Positions 22,931 through 30,316 are shown, counted from the stretch's first letter. The stretch is 64,000 nucleotides of DNA from Pseudarthrobacter sp. NamE5 (GCF_005796225.1 NZ_VAHO01000002.1:186001-250000), one strand, 5' to 3'. Translations and numbers: made by a program. Notes: generated by a model not told the origin, from the sequence alone.

Positions 22931-22955
22931 GGCCGCCGGAACAGCTTCGGCGGCC
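22931..22955 (+). terminator. GC hairpin between leuS and degV
   Basis: GGCCGCCG (22931-22938) and CGGCGGCC (22948-22955) form a perfect 8-bp stem with a 9-nt loop. It has no T-run and lies only 13 nt before the degV ribosome-binding site. It could be a weak terminator or simply a GC-rich spacer. Confidence 0.35.
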
Positions 22956-22977
22956 CCCATGACCTTCAGGAGGCCGC

Positions 22978-23964
22978 GTGCAGGACGCCAATGCCGCAGC
23001 CTGGGCCTGGTTCCGTGCTCGGATGGCGGGACTTCGCCCCGCTGCCAAGCCTGGAGCCGCCGTCGTCCGTACCGCAGTGGTGACCGATTCCGCTGCTGCC
23101 CTGCCCCCGGAATGGGTGGCTGAGCTTTCCGGAGAGGGCGTCCTTACGGTGATTCCCATGCCCGTGATGGTGGGGGAGGAGATTTACGGTGAGGGCGAGG
23201 ATGACATTTCTGAAACCATCGCACTGGCCCTGGCCAGCGGAACATCGGTGAAGACGTCCCGGCCGTCACCGGGACAGTTTGAGCAGGCCTACCGGTCCGC
23301 CCGGCAAAGGGGCTTCGAGGCTGTGGTGTCGGTCCATATCTCCGGTGAACTCTCGGGAACGGCAGACGCAGCCCGACTGGCCGCAGCGCGGGTGGACATC
23401 CCGGTGAAGGTTGTTGACTCCCGTACGGTGGGGATGGCACAGGGCTTGGCCGTCCAGGCGGGCGTCCGTGCAGCTGCCGACGGCAGTGGCGCTGCAGCGG
23501 TTGCCGCTGCCGCTGCCAGCCAGGCAGCTCACACCAGGGTGTACTTCTATGTGCCCAGCCTCGAACAGCTGCGCCGCGGCGGCCGCATCGGCGCGGCGGC
23601 ATCGCTGCTGGGGACGATGCTGTCCATCAAGCCCATCCTGGCCCTCGATGGCGGCCGGATTATGCCGTTGGAGAAGGTGCGGTCTACCGCCAGGGCGGTG
23701 TCCCGGCTTGAGGAGATCGCCGCCGCTGACGCTTCGGCCCGCCCGGCTTCGGCAGTCCGCCTCGCGGTCCACCATTTCGGCAATCCAGAGGAAGCGGCAG
23801 GCCTGGCCGAACGGCTGGCGGCAGCTTTGCCGGGCTGCCCCCCGGCCCAAACGAGTCCACTTCCCGCGGTCCTTGCCGCCCATGCGGGGCTGGGGGTCCT
23901 GGCCGTCATCGTCGGGGAGGAACCGACTCCTGCCGGCGATCTCTCGGACGGGCTTTCCACATAG
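22978..23964 (+). CDS. DegV family protein (fatty-acid-binding)
   Basis: 328 residues. The DegV fold starts at VRTAVVTDSAAALP (about 30-43) and includes TSRPSPGQFEQAY, SGELSGTADAARLA and LRRGGRIGAAASLLGTMLSIKPIL. Family members bind long-chain fatty acids, and in Firmicutes FakB homologues they present them to the kinase FakA. No FakA gene is visible here. A non-conserved N-terminal segment of about 27 residues precedes the domain. GTG 22978 follows AGGAGG at 22968-22973. Confidence 0.9.
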   Translation: MQDANAAAWAWFRARMAGLRPAAKPGAAVVRTAVVTDSAAALPPEWVAELSGEGVLTVIPMPVMVGEEIYGEGEDDISETIALALASGTSVKTSRPSPGQFEQAYRSARQRGFEAVVSVHISGELSGTADAARLAAARVDIPVKVVDSRTVGMAQGLAVQAGVRAAADGSGAAAVAAAAASQAAHTRVYFYVPSLEQLRRGGRIGAAASLLGTMLSIKPILALDGGRIMPLEKVRSTARAVSRLEEIAAADASARPASAVRLAVHHFGNPEEAAGLAERLAAALPGCPPAQTSPLPAVLAAHAGLGVLAVIVGEEPTPAGDLSDGLST

Positions 23965-24012
23965 CAGCCAGGTGGCCTGTCGGCGCCGTCGGGGTGTTTC
24001 TAGCCTGTAGCT

Positions 24013-24951
24013 ATGGCACGCCGGGACGCTGGAGCAGCAGGTTCTTTGGCGCGCCACGCCAGGAACCGCCTCCATGCCGCGCTCGGCGAACCAGCCCCTG
24101 GCCTGCTGCTGGAGGGCGACGGGAACGAACTCTTCGTATACCGGGGCCAGGCGGGTGATGGAGCGGACAGTGCACGGGACGCACCAGCCATACCTGGGCG
24201 GGACACTGATCGCGCCACTCCTGCCGCAGCGGGTCCGGTCCTTCGGTGGCGGGTAGGGCTGCGCCTGGCCGTCTTCCTGGGCATCCTTGCCGTTCTTGCC
24301 GGGGCGTGGTTTTGGTGGCAGGCGGCTTCGGCGCGGCCCGAAATCCTGCCGCTTAGCGGCATCAGCACCGGCGGCACGGCACCTGCCGAGCCGGTGGGAA
24401 CCGCAGTTGCGGAAAGCGCCGAAACCGGTGACCAGGCCGGGACCGATGAACCCTCAGGGAATGCTGTACCCGCCGGGGCTGTCGTTGTCCATGTCGCCGG
24501 GGCGGTTGCCAGCCCGGGCGTGGTGAGGCTGGCGGCAGAAAGCCGGGTCCATGACGCTATTTCTGCAGCCGGAGGGGGTGTCCCCGGCGCCGACCTGAAC
24601 CGGCTGAACCTCGCCCTTGTTGTGCAGGACGGGCAGAAGATCCATGTTCCGCGGGAAGGGGAGGAAGAAACCGCGATCCGGCCCGGCGCCGCCGGTCAGG
24701 ACGGGTCAACACAGGGTGTGGCAGGTCTGGGTGGCGAGGGCGGCGGGACACCGGGAGAGGCGAAAGTGAACCTCAATACGGCGGGCGTGGAGGAGCTGGA
24801 TGCCTTGCCGAAGGTTGGCCCGGTGCTCGCCCAGCGCATCGTGGACTGGCGGAAGGAACACGGTAAGTTCAGCAGCGTTGAGGAGCTGGATGCGGTGGAC
24901 GGCGTGGGACCCAAGATGCTCGAAGCGCTGCTGCCGCTGGTGACGGTGTGA
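24013..24951 (+). CDS. comEA: ComEA-like DNA-binding competence protein
   Basis: 312 residues: cytoplasmic N-terminus, one membrane helix (about 81-103), an extracellular Ala/Glu-rich linker, a SLBB domain (about 156-213) and a C-terminal pair of helix-hairpin-helix motifs (about 251-312, KVNLNTAGVEELDALPKVGP and VDGVGPKMLEALL). It is the surface receptor for double-stranded DNA during uptake, passing a strand to ComEC. The start is probably leaderless: TAGCCT (24001-24006) precedes ATG 24013 by 6 nt with no Shine-Dalgarno. comEC follows after 24 nt. Confidence 0.92.
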   Translation: MARRDAGAAGSLARHARNRLHAALGEPAPGLLLEGDGNELFVYRGQAGDGADSARDAPAIPGRDTDRATPAAAGPVLRWRVGLRLAVFLGILAVLAGAWFWWQAASARPEILPLSGISTGGTAPAEPVGTAVAESAETGDQAGTDEPSGNAVPAGAVVVHVAGAVASPGVVRLAAESRVHDAISAAGGGVPGADLNRLNLALVVQDGQKIHVPREGEEETAIRPGAAGQDGSTQGVAGLGGEGGGTPGEAKVNLNTAGVEELDALPKVGPVLAQRIVDWRKEHGKFSSVEELDAVDGVGPKMLEALLPLVTV

Positions 24952-24975
24952 GCAGGGATCCGGCGGGCTGCTCCA

Positions 24976-27069
24976 ATGGGTAGCGGCAGCGGAACGTCCC
25001 GCACGAGTCCCTGGAACCGTTATGTGGAGGCGGCGGCCAAAGGCGGGGCAGTTGCGCCCCAGACTGCGGTGGAGCAGGAACCTGCCGCCGGCCTCCTCCC
25101 CGATGCTGTCGGCGTCCCGCAGGTCCGCCCCGCAACTGCGGCAGGCCGCCGTCGAACCCTGACGTTGCCTGCTGCCTCCCGGCACCGGCACCGGACTCAG
25201 TGGAACCGGCCGCTGGAAAGCGTATGGAAAGCAGCGGTGGCGGAATTGGCGGGGAACAGGGCCGCCGCAGGCAAGGACACACTGCGCCGTCGTACGGACG
25301 TGCGGCTCGCCCTGCCCGCGGCAGCGGTCTGGGGCGCGTCGATCGCGGGGCTCTGGCTGCAGCCGGCCGCGTTGGCCGGACTGTGCTGTGCACTGATCGC
25401 CCTTGCCGTGCTCTTGCTTTGCCGTGCACGCCGGCAGCCCTCACCCGGCTGTCGCCGGCGGCCGGGTGCAGGGATGACGGGCCGAGCTTCGGCCCGGAGG
25501 AGCTTCCTCGCCACGGCGGCGGCAGCGTTCTTCCTTGCAGCGGCCGCGGCAGCGCACTCAGCGGTGGCGTCCACCCAGCGCTTCGAAGGCCCGCTGTCAG
25601 AGGCGGTTGCGGCAGGAAAATCAGTGGTGGCCGTAGTTGAGGTCGGCGGGATCCCCCGTGCCTTGACTGCTCCGAACCAGGCTGGTCCGCCAGCCCGCTG
25701 GTCTGTACCCGTCTGGACCCGGGAGATCAGCACCGGCGGCGTGCAGCTCCGCACCCGGGCGCAGATGGTGGTCATGGGCAGCGGCGGTTGGGCCTCGCTG
25801 GTGCCGGGCCAGCTGGTCCGTGTCACGGGGAAGCTGCGGCCCCCTGATCCCGGGAGGGAGGAGGCAGCGGTCCTCGCTGCCTCTTCCGGGCCTCTGTCCG
25901 CTGCGGCAGGACCGCCCGATTCATCAGCGATGCTGCAGCGGGCAGCCAAGGAGTTCCGGGAACGTTTCGTCGCCGCCGCATCTTTCCTCGCCCCCGATCC
26001 CCGCGGGCTGCTCCCGGGTATGGTCACGGGAGATACCAGCGCCTTGGATGAGGGGTTGAACGGTGCCATGAAAAGCGTGGGCATGACTCACTTAACGGCT
26101 GTCAGCGGGGCAAACTGCAGCCTGGTCCTCGGAGCACTTCTGTTGGGGTGCCGGAGCTTGCGGCTGCCACGAGTGCCGGCAGCCGTGCTGGCGGGAACTG
26201 GGCTGTGCCTGTTCGTGGTTCTTGTGGGGCCGGATGCCAGCGTCCTGCGCGCAGCCCTCATGGGAGTGGTGTCCGTTATCTCGCTGGCCGGCGGTCGGTC
26301 CGGGCGTGGACTGAGCTTTTTGTGCCTTGCTGTGATCGGCCTGCTGCTGGCCGATCCCGCGCTGGGATCCAGTTTTGGATTTCTTCTGTCCGTCCTCGCT
26401 ACCTTGGGGATCATCATCCTGGGCCGGCAGATCATCGACTGGGTGCCGCTGGTCATTCCGCGTTGGGTGGCCGCGGCCGTGGCTGTCCCGTTGTCCGCGC
26501 AACTGCTGTGCGGGCCGGTCACCGTGCTGCTGCAGCCCCAGTTCTCCACGTACTCCCTGCTGGCGAATGTCATTGCTTCACCGCTGGTCGCCCCCGTGAC
26601 ACTGCTGGGAACCGCTGCGGTGCCGATGATGGTTTTCGCCCCTTGGGCAGCAACAGCCCTCATAGGTGTTGCTGGAACCTTCAGTGCCGGAGTGGCCGCC
26701 ACCGCCAGGTTCACCTCGCAGCTTCCGGGCGCGTCCCTCCCATGGCCCGAGGGGGTTCCAGGCCTGCTGACCATGCTGCTGCTGTCGGTGCTCACGTTTG
26801 CGGTTGTCTGGGCTGGGGCGCGTCCAGGACGGCTTGCCGCAGCTGTTCTTGCCTTGCACGGGCGCGTAGTCATGCTCCTGGAAGTCATGGACTCACGGCT
26901 CGAAAAACCGGCGGCGCGTCTCGGCTTCCGGCCCACCGCCTCAGCACTGGCGCATCCTTGCACCCTGGGCCGTGCCGGTGCGGAGCGGACGGCCCGACGA
27001 GGGAGGCTGGGATCATCTACAAACCTTTCGGGCATGCACCGTAACCGGAACCGGGAGGAGCGCGCATAG
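24976..27069 (+). CDS. comEC: ComEC/Rec2 competence channel, lacking the metallo-beta-lactamase domain
   Basis: 697 residues. After a basic, low-complexity N-terminus, hydrophobic helices and an OB-like extracellular region (about 220-300) lead into the Competence domain with PGMVTGDTSALDEGL and MTHLTAVSGANCSLV (about 338-380) and some eight further membrane helices. This part should form the single-strand DNA channel. The C-terminal HxHxDH nuclease-like domain that usually follows is absent. From about residue 638 the reading frame looks off-register and ends in a Gly/Arg/Asn-rich tail, while the neighbouring frame at 26940-26980 reads HWRILAPWAVPV, which looks like the missing membrane segment. 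I judge it a 3'-truncated, probably frameshifted gene. Confidence 0.85.
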   Translation: MGSGSGTSRTSPWNRYVEAAAKGGAVAPQTAVEQEPAAGLLPDAVGVPQVRPATAAGRRRTLTLPAASRHRHRTQWNRPLESVWKAAVAELAGNRAAAGKDTLRRRTDVRLALPAAAVWGASIAGLWLQPAALAGLCCALIALAVLLLCRARRQPSPGCRRRPGAGMTGRASARRSFLATAAAAFFLAAAAAAHSAVASTQRFEGPLSEAVAAGKSVVAVVEVGGIPRALTAPNQAGPPARWSVPVWTREISTGGVQLRTRAQMVVMGSGGWASLVPGQLVRVTGKLRPPDPGREEAAVLAASSGPLSAAAGPPDSSAMLQRAAKEFRERFVAAASFLAPDPRGLLPGMVTGDTSALDEGLNGAMKSVGMTHLTAVSGANCSLVLGALLLGCRSLRLPRVPAAVLAGTGLCLFVVLVGPDASVLRAALMGVVSVISLAGGRSGRGLSFLCLAVIGLLLADPALGSSFGFLLSVLATLGIIILGRQIIDWVPLVIPRWVAAAVAVPLSAQLLCGPVTVLLQPQFSTYSLLANVIASPLVAPVTLLGTAAVPMMVFAPWAATALIGVAGTFSAGVAATARFTSQLPGASLPWPEGVPGLLTMLLLSVLTFAVVWAGARPGRLAAAVLALHGRVVMLLEVMDSRLEKPAARLGFRPTASALAHPCTLGRAGAERTARRGRLGSSTNLSGMHRNRNREERA
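26991..27040 (+). repeat. Left copy of a 50-bp imperfect direct repeat
   Basis: Overlaps the end of comEC. It aligns without gaps to 30263-30312 with about three-quarters identity, including AGGCTGGGAT (27004-27013) and ACAAA. The right copy contains the holA ribosome-binding region. The pair brackets about 3.2 kb of accessory sequence. Confidence 0.6.
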
Positions 27070-27170
27070 ACGCGAGGCTGTTTGTGTTGCGGGACAGTTC
27101 AAAGCCCCCAAAAACCTGGTAACACGCTGCTTATAGTACGGGGGACAGGTTGGCACGCTCTTGTTTGCCA

Positions 27171-27199
27171 TTGACCGGCCGCTGGCGAGCCAGTAGGTT
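27171..27199 (+). promoter_or_regulatory. Promoter of the DUF2975/XRE pair
   Basis: TTGACC (27171-27176), a 17-nt spacer and TAGGTT (27194-27199) make a textbook spacing. The predicted start is near 27206, inside the palindrome that follows. Confidence 0.65.
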
Positions 27200-27230
27200 A
27201 TCGGCAGTCGTTATTAACGAATGCCGATAA
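27198..27230. promoter_or_regulatory. 33-bp near-perfect palindrome over the promoter start point
   Basis: Outer arms TTATCGGCA (27198-27206) and TGCCGATAA (27222-27230) are exact complements. Inner arms TCGTTA (27208-27213) and TAACGA (27215-27220) are too. Only one opposed base pair (27207/27221) fails. The site overlaps the last two bases of the -10 box and the predicted transcription start, ideal for a repressor. The most likely ligand is the XRE protein encoded two genes downstream. Confidence 0.72.
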
Positions 27231-27241
27231 GTGGGGGAAAA

Positions 27242-27874
27242 GTGAAACTGACGCGCGGGTCAGCCGAAACCGGACAAAAGAGGGTTGTATCGAGAAGCGA
27301 TGGGATCTTCCTGATGGTCGCTTCAGCGATTGCGGCGATTGCTACAACGGCCGCGACTGTATCCGGTACCGTCGCGCTCTTTACCGGGCCGGTGACGCTC
27401 GTACTTCCGGTGGCCACGCCACATCAGCCGGCGACCCGCCTTTCACTGGGGGCGGCCGGGCACTTCACGTCAGTGGAAGCGACCATTCCCGTTCTGCCTT
27501 CCGGCCCGGCTTTGAGCTTGGCCTTGGCGGGCTTTCTGAACCAGGTCGGGATTCTGGCAATCCTGGCGCTGGTCTTCCTGCTGGCCTACCGCCTTCAAGG
27601 CAATATCCTCTTTACTGCCAAGTCCGCCCACCTGGTCGGGGCAGCCGGAGTTGTCCTGGCCGTGTCCGGTATCGTCGGCCAGGTCCTCGACGCTGTGGGG
27701 CGCAGCAGGCTCGCCGAAATGATCGGGGCAAACGCCCGTCTTTCGGGCGAGTCGCAGGTCTTTTCGGCGGAATTCGACACCGCCCCGTTGATGCTGGGCA
27801 TCGCCCTGCTCCTGGTTGCAGCGGTCTTCGAGTACGGCCGCCGGCTACAGAAAGAGACCGAGGGGCTGGTCTGA
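27242..27874 (+). CDS. DUF2975-type four-helix membrane protein
   Basis: 210 residues with four hydrophobic helices (about 17-42, 96-121, 127-150, 182-203) and charged ends, matching the DUF2975 family, whose members are usually paired with a small XRE repressor as here. Function is unknown; such pairs are suspected to couple a membrane state to transcription. GTG 27242 is chosen because GGGGGA lies 4 nt upstream; an in-frame ATG at 27221 falls inside the palindrome and has no ribosome-binding site. The stop overlaps the next ATG (TGATG), so the two are translationally coupled. Confidence 0.75.
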   Translation: MKLTRGSAETGQKRVVSRSDGIFLMVASAIAAIATTAATVSGTVALFTGPVTLVLPVATPHQPATRLSLGAAGHFTSVEATIPVLPSGPALSLALAGFLNQVGILAILALVFLLAYRLQGNILFTAKSAHLVGAAGVVLAVSGIVGQVLDAVGRSRLAEMIGANARLSGESQVFSAEFDTAPLMLGIALLLVAAVFEYGRRLQKETEGLV

Positions 27875-28101
27875 TGCCGGCTGAGGAGCCGTCGAACATC
27901 CAGTGCCACCTGGACGAGCTGCTGGCGGACCGCGGCATGACCCTGACAGAGTTGAGCAAGCGCGTGGGAGTCAGCCTGGTGAATCTGTCTGTGCTCAAGA
28001 ATGATCGGGCAAAGGCGGTCCGGTTCTCGACCCTGACTGCGATCTGCGAGGTGCTCGATTGCCAGGTCGGTGATCTGCTGACCATCGCGCGCGACCCGTG
28101 A
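27874..28101 (+). CDS. YozG-like XRE family transcriptional regulator
   Basis: A 75-residue protein consisting almost entirely of a Cro/C1-type helix-turn-helix: MTLTELSKRVGVSLVNLSVL (about 21-40) followed by FSTLTAICEVLDCQVGDLL. Proteins of this size and pattern accompany DUF2975 membrane proteins. It is coupled to the upstream gene by a one-base overlap. Negative autoregulation through the 33-bp palindrome upstream of the pair is inferred, not shown. Confidence 0.85.
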   Translation: MPAEEPSNIQCHLDELLADRGMTLTELSKRVGVSLVNLSVLKNDRAKAVRFSTLTAICEVLDCQVGDLLTIARDP

Positions 28102-28127
28102 AGGATCTTCCCTGTTCCGGCTGACCG

Positions 28128-28150
28128 GGACCTAAAGCAGCAGGTCCTTG
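28128..28150 (+). terminator. Weak terminator after the DUF2975/XRE pair
   Basis: GGACCT (28128-28133) pairs with AGGTCC (28142-28147) across 8 nt and is followed by TTG. It is a short stem with a minimal T-run. The rest of the 28102-28296 gap shows no gene I can support. Confidence 0.35.
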
Positions 28151-28296
28151 CAATGCCAGCGAAGAACATGCGGCAGTAGTCGGCACGCCAACAACGCCTG
28201 CGAGGGCACGGGTTCAGGAGCAGATGACGCAACAAGCCGGAGCTGCTCCGGAGGTGAGCCGCCCCGGCCGGCCTATCTCGACCCTGTCTGTCCTCG

Positions 28297-28464
28297 TCAG
28301 CGCAGCGGGTCGCTCTTCGGTGGCGCGGACCGCTTCAGTTCGGCGATCCGCAGCCGCAGGAAGACGATGGTCAGCATCAGGGCGTACACCGCCAAACTGG
28401 CCATCACGATCATGAAGATCGCGTACAGGATTCCGATGATGCCAAAGGCTGGTGTCAGAGTCAT
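28297..28464 (-). CDS. Small membrane protein, 55 residues
   Basis: A short ORF starting MTLTPAFGIIGILYAIFMIV and continuing hydrophobic to about residue 38, then RLRIAELKRS and a charged PPKSDPLR end. It predicts one long or two short membrane helices with a basic cytoplasmic tail. GGGGG lies 5 nt before ATG 28464. The hydrophobic-then-basic layout, the ribosome-binding site and a second small membrane ORF in tandem upstream support a real gene. No family recognised. Confidence 0.55.
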   Translation of the reverse strand: MTLTPAFGIIGILYAIFMIVMASLAVYALMLTIVFLRLRIAELKRSAPPKSDPLR

Positions 28465-28542
28465 TACTACCCCCAAATAGTCGATGCCCCTAGGCTACGC
28501 GCGCCCCTGCGGTAGGGCATCGCACCGGTAGCGCCCTTATGT

Positions 28543-28713
28543 CTAACCGGCCCTTTCATCGGTGCTTTGCAGCTCAACGCCCTGAACCGCGCGCCTGACC
28601 TGGGCTGGCGGCTGGTGCCGGGCTTTGACCAGAACAATCAGCATGGTCAGGATGGTAACCATCCAGGCAACCGCGGCGAGGAACACCAGGCCGATTGCCA
28701 CCAAGGGGTGCAT
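28543..28713 (-). CDS. Small membrane protein, 56 residues
   Basis: A short ORF beginning MHPLVAIGLVFLAAVAWMVT, with one membrane helix (about 4-29) ended by VKARHQ and a polar C-terminus. It has no Shine-Dalgarno, but TAGACT (28720-28725 on this strand) lies 6 nt before ATG 28713, the leaderless pattern seen elsewhere in the window. It is upstream of, and in the same orientation as, the 55-residue membrane protein, 78 bp apart. Function unknown. Confidence 0.5.
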   Translation of the reverse strand: MHPLVAIGLVFLAAVAWMVTILTMLIVLVKARHQPPAQVRRAVQGVELQSTDERAG

Positions 28714-28958
28714 GCCGAAAGTCTAGGACGGTAAAACCTCAAGACCCGGGCGAAACTCCGTATCGAAGGGACCGCGCCTGAATCGACTTTGAGGCTTCAG
28801 CCTTCGCTGGGCCCCCCGGCCGTCCCAGCTCCATACCCTGCCCTCGGGGCCGGTGGTCGACACTCCCGTGCAGGAGCGAACCTCAAGATAGAAACAATAA
28901 GTCCCTATGACGGACGAAGATCCTTCCGCCTGCTCCACGGCCTTCCTAGAGTGTTCCT

Positions 28959-29012
28959 ATGACACGGCCCGGGGGCACTGGACAAGGCGATCAGGTCAAG
29001 GGGGACGTATGA
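28959..29012 (+). CDS. Leaderless 17-codon mini-ORF coupled to the next gene
   Basis: TAGAGT (28947-28952) precedes ATG 28959 by 6 nt. The ORF reads MTRPGGTGQGDQVKGDV and its TGA overlaps the ATG of the following ORF (ATGA, 29009-29012). The layout suggests a coupling cistron rather than a functional peptide; its codons show no run of one amino acid. Low-confidence call. Confidence 0.3.
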   Translation: MTRPGGTGQGDQVKGDV

Positions 29013-29248
29013 GCGCTAGCATTCGGGCGTCTAAGGAAACACGTAGCACGGCATTGCCCAAAGACCGAATTCCTGTTCCCGGGCCACCCAAGAGGCCTTT
29101 GGAGCGGCCCCGGGCGGCACAACAAATTCCGACTGCCAGCCGGCGTGAACATGAGGTGCGGCGGTTGATCCGCGACCTCGCCGCCCTTGCGGCCTCTCAT
29201 CGTCAACAGATTTCACGAGGTGCTTCGCGGGATGACGGCTGCCTGTGA
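29009..29248 (+). CDS. Small basic hypothetical protein
   Basis: 79 residues, rich in Arg, Ser, Ala and Pro, with a helical stretch REHEVRRLIRDLAALAASHRQQ (about 47-68) and no membrane segment. AAGGGGGA lies 4 nt before ATG 29009, and the mini-ORF upstream overlaps its start. No family recognised; spurious coding is possible in such GC-rich DNA, but the ribosome-binding site is strong. Confidence 0.4.
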   Translation: MSASIRASKETRSTALPKDRIPVPGPPKRPLERPRAAQQIPTASRREHEVRRLIRDLAALAASHRQQISRGASRDDGCL

Positions 29249-29365
29249 TCGTGGGAGTCGTGGGTATCCCTTGCGAACAATTTTCGTGTCTCGGTTCCAA
29301 AGACCCTGTTACGGTACTTCTGCCATCCCTAGTCTGGCATCATCCATCACATCAAGGAGGCATCC

Positions 29366-29836
29366 ATGCGCACAACAGAATCAATGACAGAAACTGAGCG
29401 GCTCCATCGTCTCTCCGAAAACCTCATGAGTCAGCTGGGCAAGGGCAGGGAGTGGGCTACGCCCGGCGTCCAGGCTGCGCTCCAGAGAGCCGTGGCCGGA
29501 CTGGATACAGGGATTGAGACCGCCTCCCCGCGCCTCCAGGCTCTATTGCGCAGGCTGGCCAACGAGCTTGCTGGCAGTGTGGAGACGCTCACTCCCCAGG
29601 TCCAGGAACGGTTGCGGCGTGTAGGTCCGAAAGCTGCCCCCGTCCCGGTCCCGCCTGTCCGGTCGGCATCCAAAGCCTGGTGGTTGATCCTTGGGCTGGT
29701 AGCCCTGGCAGCCGGGGCAGCAATGTGGCGCTCCGCGCAGTCGTCCACAGAAAAGTCAGCGCCATCGGTGAGTGGGGAGGAAGCCAGCAGCGCGGATCCG
29801 AATCTCGACGCAGACCTTGCCGCCGGCCGAATTTAG
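29366..29836 (+). CDS. Hypothetical single-pass membrane protein
   Basis: 156 residues. An amphipathic, Gln/Leu-rich N-terminal half (about 10-85) contains repeated ATPGVQAAL, ASPRLQALL and LTPQVQERL modules, roughly 22 residues apart. One membrane helix (about 105-121, WWLILGLVALAAGAAMW) and a Ser/Asp/Glu-rich C-terminus follow. AAGGAGG (29353-29359) gives an excellent ribosome-binding site for ATG 29366. An inverted repeat, TGCCA/TGGCA, lies at about 29320-29338. Function is unknown; the periodic helices could mediate self-association. Confidence 0.7.
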   Translation: MRTTESMTETERLHRLSENLMSQLGKGREWATPGVQAALQRAVAGLDTGIETASPRLQALLRRLANELAGSVETLTPQVQERLRRVGPKAAPVPVPPVRSASKAWWLILGLVALAAGAAMWRSAQSSTEKSAPSVSGEEASSADPNLDADLAAGRI

Positions 29837-29986
29837 AAGCGACGACCGGGGAGGCGGTAGGAGGAGGTGCAGCTCCGAGTTCCGTTGCAACCAGTCGCAG
29901 TCCTTTGAGGCTGCTCTGGCGAGCCCAGCGTGTATTCCCGAAGCTCTGCCCAGCTTTCGTGCCAAGTCATCTGTCAGTTCAATCAT
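29756..29986 (-). CDS. Possible small hypothetical protein
   Basis: A 76-residue frame beginning MIELTDDLARKLGRASGIHA, whose first 45 residues look helical and protein-like while the C-terminus is basic. GGGGGA lies 4 nt before the start and TATATA occurs shortly upstream. It overlaps the end of the convergent membrane-protein gene by 81 bp, which lowers confidence. Confidence 0.25.
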   Translation of the reverse strand: MIELTDDLARKLGRASGIHAGLARAASKDCDWLQRNSELHLLLPPPRSSLLNSAGGKVCVEIRIRAAGFLPTHRWR

Positions 29987-30316
29987 GCGATCCCCCAACT
30001 TCGTTATATACCTAGACCCTACAGATGGATACGCTCGGTAAGGCTCCCAAGGCGACGGCTGCGGCCCTGTATCGCAGACTGGTGAGGTCCAGGACCTCTG
30101 CTTATGTTCTTCCGGGCCCTTCCGTTCTGACGCCCGAGCCATGCGGACCAGGGACCCCCAGCCTTGCCCCTAAGCAGTCCCGCCGCCGACACCCTTGCCC
30201 GAGCACCCCGAGCCGGGGAACCGCACCTTCGATCCCTGCCGCCGTTCCAGCTTTGAGCAGAAGGCCGGACATGGCAGGCTGGGATACTCCACAAAGCTTC
30301 CCGGAAGGAACCCGCG
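29987..30316. other. Intergenic stretch before holA
   Basis: No gene that I can support. It holds the right copy of the imperfect direct repeat (30263-30312) and the holA ribosome-binding site. The remainder has no clear promoter, repeat or RNA-like fold visible by eye. Confidence 0.5.
30263..30312 (+). repeat. Right copy of the 50-bp imperfect direct repeat
   Basis: Matches 26991-27040 at about 37 of 50 positions without gaps, with AGGCTGGGAT at 30276-30285. It ends in the holA ribosome-binding sequence (GGAAGGAACC), so this copy is probably the native comEC-holA junction and the left one its duplicate or diverged relic. Confidence 0.6.

Noticed and set aside
20801..22960. 719-codon reverse frame opposite leuS
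   Set aside because: It mirrors the third-position GC of leuS; no domain or ribosome-binding site supports it.
28148..28480. 110-codon forward frame
   Set aside because: It lies opposite the 55-residue membrane protein. Composition is Arg/Ser-rich, typical of a shadow frame.
28735..28888. Ten-base direct repeat AACCTCAAGA (28735 and 28879)
   Set aside because: Short, and only two copies 144 bp apart; likely chance.
28723..28938. 71-codon reverse frame in the island
   Set aside because: No ribosome-binding site, no hydrophobic or domain pattern, and it overlaps the region upstream of a better-supported small gene.
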